Origin: Candidatus Stoquefichus sp. SB1
GTDB taxonomy: Bacteria; Bacillota_I; Bacilli_A; Erysipelotrichales; Coprobacillaceae
Direction of reading: 5' to 3'
DNA length: 64,000 nucleotides
Assembly: GCF_001244545.1 (NCBI RefSeq)
Contig: NZ_LN852696.1
Coordinates: 744,001 to 808,000 of the forward strand
This document shows positions 60,953 through 64,000 of this stretch, piece after piece. A program made the translations under genes and the position numbers. Under the pieces are notes generated by a model, which did no database searches, had not been told where the DNA came from, and saw only the letters and a program-made list of their open reading frames with translations. Position 1 is the first letter of the stretch. Each line of letters opens with the position of its first letter.

Positions 60953-61570
60953 ATGAAAGTTTTATTAGTGAATGGAAGTACGCATCAATTTGGATGTACG
61001 TATACAGCTTTAAAAGAAGTAGCGAAAGCATTGGAAGCAAATGCAATAGAAACAGAGATTTATTGGATAGGAAATCAATCATATAGTGATTGTATAGCTT
61101 GTGGAAAATGCCGAGAAACAGGTGAGTGTGTTTTTCATGATGGTGTCAATATTTTAGTTGATAAAGCAAAACAAAGTGACGGTTTTATTTTTGGAACACC
61201 TGTTTATTATGCACATCCTAGTGGTAGAATTTTAGATGTTTTGAATCGTGCCTTTTATTCTGGCAGTAAGCATTTTGCTCATAAACCAGCGGCTGCAATT
61301 GCAAGTGCAAGACGTGCTGGTACAATTGCTTCAATTGATGTTCTTAATAAATATATGACAATTAATCAAATGCCAATTGTTTCATCAACTTATTGGAATG
61401 AAGTTCATGGAAATAATCCTGAAGAAGTCTTAAAAGATGAAGAAGGAATGCAAACAATGTATAATTTAGGAAATAATATGGCATGGTTACTTAAGTGTAT
61501 AGAATTAGGAAAACAAAATGGAATAGCAGTTCCTGTTAATGAAAAAAAACATACAAATTTTATTCGTTAG
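60953..61570 (+). CDS. Flavodoxin-fold iron-sulfur flavoprotein / NAD(P)H oxidoreductase
   Basis: The 205-residue protein has an N-terminal FMN loop 'VLLVNGSTHQFGCTYTAL' and 'GFIFGTPVYYAHPSGRILDV' (FMN ring contact). A short Cys cluster 'CIACGKCRETGEC' near residues 46-58 is typical of iron-sulfur flavoproteins (Isf-like). The redox partner is unknown. The ATG at 60953 follows AAAGGTGGGAG. Confidence 0.88.
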   Translation: MKVLLVNGSTHQFGCTYTALKEVAKALEANAIETEIYWIGNQSYSDCIACGKCRETGECVFHDGVNILVDKAKQSDGFIFGTPVYYAHPSGRILDVLNRAFYSGSKHFAHKPAAAIASARRAGTIASIDVLNKYMTINQMPIVSSTYWNEVHGNNPEEVLKDEEGMQTMYNLGNNMAWLLKCIELGKQNGIAVPVNEKKHTNFIR

Positions 61571-61571
61571 A

Positions 61572-61600
61572 AAAGTTATCTTGAGGGATAACTTTTTTTC
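61572..61600 (+). terminator. Terminator of the flavoprotein gene
   Basis: A 9-bp perfect stem (61572-61580 with 61587-61595) is followed by a T-run directly after the stop codon. Confidence 0.8.
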
Positions 61601-61675
61601 ACTTGATTTTCATTTTCTTATGCTAAAATAAGATAAACAGATGCCAATTACAAATAATGAGGAAGGAAGAAAGCT

Positions 61676-62341
61676 ATGAAAAGAATACTTGTGGTAGAAG
61701 ATGATGAATTCATTCAAACATCTTTAAAAGATGCATTAGAAATGAAAAATTATGAAATTGTTCAAGCACACTGTGCTAAAGAAGCTTTGACATTATTGAA
61801 TGAAAGTATTGATTTAATTATTTTAGATATTCAACTCCCTGATAATAATGGAATTGTGCTTTGTCAGCAAATTAGACAAACATATTCTTTGCCAATATTA
61901 TTTTTAACTTGTCAAAATAATGAAGATACAATTGTTGAAGCTTTGAATGCTGGTGGAGATGATTATGTCTGTAAGCCTTTTGGAATCAAGGAACTGTATG
62001 CGAGAATTGAATCACTCTTTAGACGTGTTCCTATCCATTGTGATGTCATATATACAGCTGATTTAAAAATCAATACGCAGACATACAAAGTTTATAAAAA
62101 TAATCAAGAAATGGATTTAAGTATTGTTACTTATCAAATCTTACTCTGTCTTGTTCAAAATCAAGGTATTGTTATAACTCGTCAACATTTACTTGAATTA
62201 ATTGAACAACTCACTATGCATTTTGTTGAAGATAATACGCTTTCTGTACATATGAAAAGATTACGAACTAAATTGGGAACTTATCAGGGACAACCTTATA
62301 TTGAAACACTAAGGGGAGTAGGCTATCGATGGATTCAATAA
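61676..62341 (+). CDS. OmpR-family response regulator
   Basis: The 221-residue protein has a receiver domain with the acidic pair in 'ILVVEDDEFIQTSLKD', the phospho-acceptor Asp in 'IDLIILDIQLPDNNG' near residue 52, and the conserved Lys in 'GDDYVCKPFGIKEL'. A winged-helix DNA-binding domain follows, with 'NTLSVHMKRLRTKLG' and 'IETLRGVGYRWI'. It overlaps the sensor kinase gene by 13 bases. The following FtsX-like permease gene suggests control of an ABC exporter of the Bce type. Confidence 0.93.
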   Translation: MKRILVVEDDEFIQTSLKDALEMKNYEIVQAHCAKEALTLLNESIDLIILDIQLPDNNGIVLCQQIRQTYSLPILFLTCQNNEDTIVEALNAGGDDYVCKPFGIKELYARIESLFRRVPIHCDVIYTADLKINTQTYKVYKNNQEMDLSIVTYQILLCLVQNQGIVITRQHLLELIEQLTMHFVEDNTLSVHMKRLRTKLGTYQGQPYIETLRGVGYRWIQ

Positions 62342-63336
62342 AAAAAACACATGTGATTCTTTTGAAAATATATATGATTCTTTATTTTCTTGCATTCATT
62401 GAAATTCTTCTTTATTTACTACAAAAGAATATGGTTTATTTGTATTGTGAATTCATCATTTTATTAGGGTTAGGAATAAGTGGTTATATCCTTAAATATG
62501 ATAATCAAAAAAAACTCAAGTATTTGATTCATTGTAGTGATGCCATACTTGAACAAAAGCCAATTCAAATCATAGATGGTGAAGGTGATCTAAGTTTGCT
62601 TTCACATAAGCTTTATTTACTTCATAAACGCTATTATACATTCATTGATACAATGGAAAAAGAACAGTTAAAATTAAAAGATTATATTGAAGATATATCA
62701 CATCAGTTAAAAACACCCATAACTTCAATGCGTATTAATGAGGAACTATTGTTAGAAACAATGGAAAATAATCAACAAAAAGCAAAAGTACAGTTGATTT
62801 ATCAACAAACACTTAAAATGAATCAGCTTGTTAATGATTTATTAACATTAGCATTATTAGATTCCAATAGTATTCAATTCAAATTTCAGCCAGAAAAAAT
62901 AATCTATTTAATTGAAGACGTTGAAGAAAATCTTGCGTATTTAATGGGGAAACAAGATGTTCAATTTCATCTTTTATGTCATGATGAAACACTCATGTGT
63001 GATCATCATTGGTTTGTAGAAGCTTTAGAAAATATATTGAAAAATTGTATTGAGAAAAAGTCACATAATTGTATTGATATCCTTGTGGAGGAATATGAAA
63101 CAATAATTCACATTATTATTCAAGATCATGGTGAGGGTTTTGATGAAGAAGAAATTGAACATCTTTTTGAACGTTTTTATCGTGGACCAAAAACATCTAC
63201 GACAGGGGTTGGAATTGGTTTATCACTCGCTAAGGAGATTATTGAGAAACATCATGGAATGATTAAAGCTTATAATCAAGATGGGGCAGTTTTTGAAATA
63301 AGCATTCCTAAACTTTTGGCAAAGAAAAAAATATAA
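62329..63336 (+). CDS. Sensor histidine kinase, small membrane (BceS-like) type
   Basis: The 335-residue kinase has two membrane helices in the first 55 residues and almost no external sensing domain, as in intramembrane-sensing kinases that detect antimicrobial peptides through an ABC transporter. The phospho-acceptor His is in 'DISHQLKTPITSMRINEELL' near residue 123. The ATPase part has 'ALENILKNCIEKK' (N box), 'IQDHGEGFDEEEIEHLFERF' and 'GVGIGLSLAKEIIEKHHGMI'. It overlaps the regulator gene. Confidence 0.93.
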   Translation: MDSIKKTHVILLKIYMILYFLAFIEILLYLLQKNMVYLYCEFIILLGLGISGYILKYDNQKKLKYLIHCSDAILEQKPIQIIDGEGDLSLLSHKLYLLHKRYYTFIDTMEKEQLKLKDYIEDISHQLKTPITSMRINEELLLETMENNQQKAKVQLIYQQTLKMNQLVNDLLTLALLDSNSIQFKFQPEKIIYLIEDVEENLAYLMGKQDVQFHLLCHDETLMCDHHWFVEALENILKNCIEKKSHNCIDILVEEYETIIHIIIQDHGEGFDEEEIEHLFERFYRGPKTSTTGVGIGLSLAKEIIEKHHGMIKAYNQDGAVFEISIPKLLAKKKI

Positions 63337-63388
63337 GTCACTTATTTTTAAGATAATGAGAGTATGATCAAGATGAGGAGGGATATTT

Positions 63389-64000
63389 ATGAATAAAGTA
63401 TTATATCGGCTTGCTTATCAAAATATTAAAAAATATAAGAAGCATTTTATAATGATGTGTGTGCTCATCTTAGTAATGACATTATTCTATGATTCTTTTA
63501 TGATAGTGCAAAAGTCAACATTTGATGTTAATCGAAAATATAATGTTCAGCAATATGGTCATTGGTATATTCAAGGTATTATTGAAAATCCTGTTGCTTT
63601 TGATAATATTGCCTATCAATATGTACAAGAGGAAGAACGTTTTCTTTATGGTTATCTCTATGACCAAGGAGAAACAAACGATGGATTAAGCGTAGGCTTT
63701 GTTGATGAAGATTTTTGCGATCTTTGTGCTAATCAGATCATTCAAGGACAGTTACCTAGACAAGCTGAGCAAATTGCTATATCACAAACTGTTTTTGAAG
63801 AAGCGGGATATACACTCCATCAAAAAATCACTTTAGAATTACCAATGAGTGATTTGAGTGAATTTGAAATTGTTGGGGTGGTTCATAATTCGCAAGAAGG
63901 CTATTTTCCTGATATTTATACAGGAATTGATAATCAGTATCAAAAAATCAAGATTTTTAGTGATCGACCATTGCTTGTTGAAAATGGGATAGAAGGATAT
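63389..64000 (+). CDS. FtsX-family ABC transporter permease, N-terminal part
   Basis: The gene begins at an ATG behind GAGGAGG and runs out of the window after 204 codons. The product starts MNKVLYRLAYQNIKKYKKHF and has one membrane helix (about residues 20-38) followed by a large external domain, as in FtsX/BceB/MacB-type permeases. No ATPase gene is seen before it; it may lie downstream. The pairing with a two-component system suggests peptide resistance or signalling. Confidence 0.8.
   Translation, partial: MNKVLYRLAYQNIKKYKKHFIMMCVLILVMTLFYDSFMIVQKSTFDVNRKYNVQQYGHWYIQGIIENPVAFDNIAYQYVQEEERFLYGYLYDQGETNDGLSVGFVDEDFCDLCANQIIQGQLPRQAEQIAISQTVFEEAGYTLHQKITLELPMSDLSEFEIVGVVHNSQEGYFPDIYTGIDNQYQKIKIFSDRPLLVENGIEGY

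Noticed and set aside
1-64000. tRNA, rRNA, CRISPR arrays and complete insertion sequences
   Set aside because: I looked for clusters of cloverleaf-like repeats, regularly spaced direct repeats and transposase genes with terminal repeats and saw none; the Rpn gene is the only mobile-type gene.

Overview
The window is low-GC Firmicutes DNA from an endospore former. It carries gpr, spoIIP, dacF and spoIIAA-spoIIAB-sigF, T-box and leader-peptide control, RpiR/SIS regulators, HAD-IIB phosphatases and PTS parts. The base composition (very AT-rich, ATT/TTA/AAA-rich codons), the strong AGGAGG ribosome binding sites and the gene mix suggest a gut Erysipelotrichia-type bacterium of the Coprobacillus/Thomasclavelia kind. 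That placement is an inference; there is no rRNA here to test it.

Layout. 1-2.9 kb: the end of a membrane protein, oligoendopeptidase F, a small membrane protein and rpsT, the last three on the minus strand. 2.9-3.9 kb: gpr, the spore germination protease. 3.95-16.7 kb: a capsule/exopolysaccharide locus that begins with an inverted-repeat-bounded segment containing a strong promoter that points away from the locus. It continues with two LoaP/NusG-like antiterminator genes, a strong terminator, a bacillosamine-type sugar module (aminotransferase, phosphoglycosyl transferase, acetyltransferase), glycosyltransferases, a CDP-alditol/LicD module, an EpsG-like polymerase, UDP-glucose dehydrogenase and a flippase. 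16.9-17.8 kb: an Rpn-family nuclease/transposase gene with a consensus promoter. 17.9-18.9 kb: spoIIP and a coupled small membrane protein. The polysaccharide locus therefore sits between gpr and spoIIP, which are neighbours in many spore formers.

19-32.6 kb: fmt, pyrimidine nucleoside phosphorylase, HAD phosphatases, RpiR regulators, separate PTS IIB and IIC genes, mgsA, an AIM24-like protein, and a tightly overlapping DUF1848-cupin-methionine gamma-lyase set, ending in a decayed HAD gene. 32.7-36.5 kb: dacF, the spoIIA operon (spoIIAA, spoIIAB, sigF), lepB and a secreted protein. 36.6-42.4 kb: an unusual P-loop protein, glutamate dehydrogenase, an RpiR regulator and a DUF89 protein. 42.5-48.9 kb: the histidine operon hisZGDBHAF(IE), preceded by a leader peptide with four consecutive His codons and a terminator/antiterminator region. 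48.9-55.6 kb: GNAT, rubrerythrin, RpiR and HAD genes, cysK, a PHP histidinol-phosphatase and a CDF transporter. 55.6-58.4 kb: a T-box-controlled metNIQ methionine importer. 58.5-64 kb: an HD-GYP and GGDEF pair, a flavoprotein, a two-component system and the start of a FtsX-type permease.

The most interesting proposal is a two-layer switch on the polysaccharide locus. A likely invertible promoter is in the OFF orientation in this sequence. Behind it are two tandem LoaP-like proteins, each expected to help polymerase past terminators, and a 13-bp perfect terminator directly after them. The his leader peptide, a flippase gene with no normal start codon where one is expected, and the uncharacterised P-loop protein are the other points most worth a second look.
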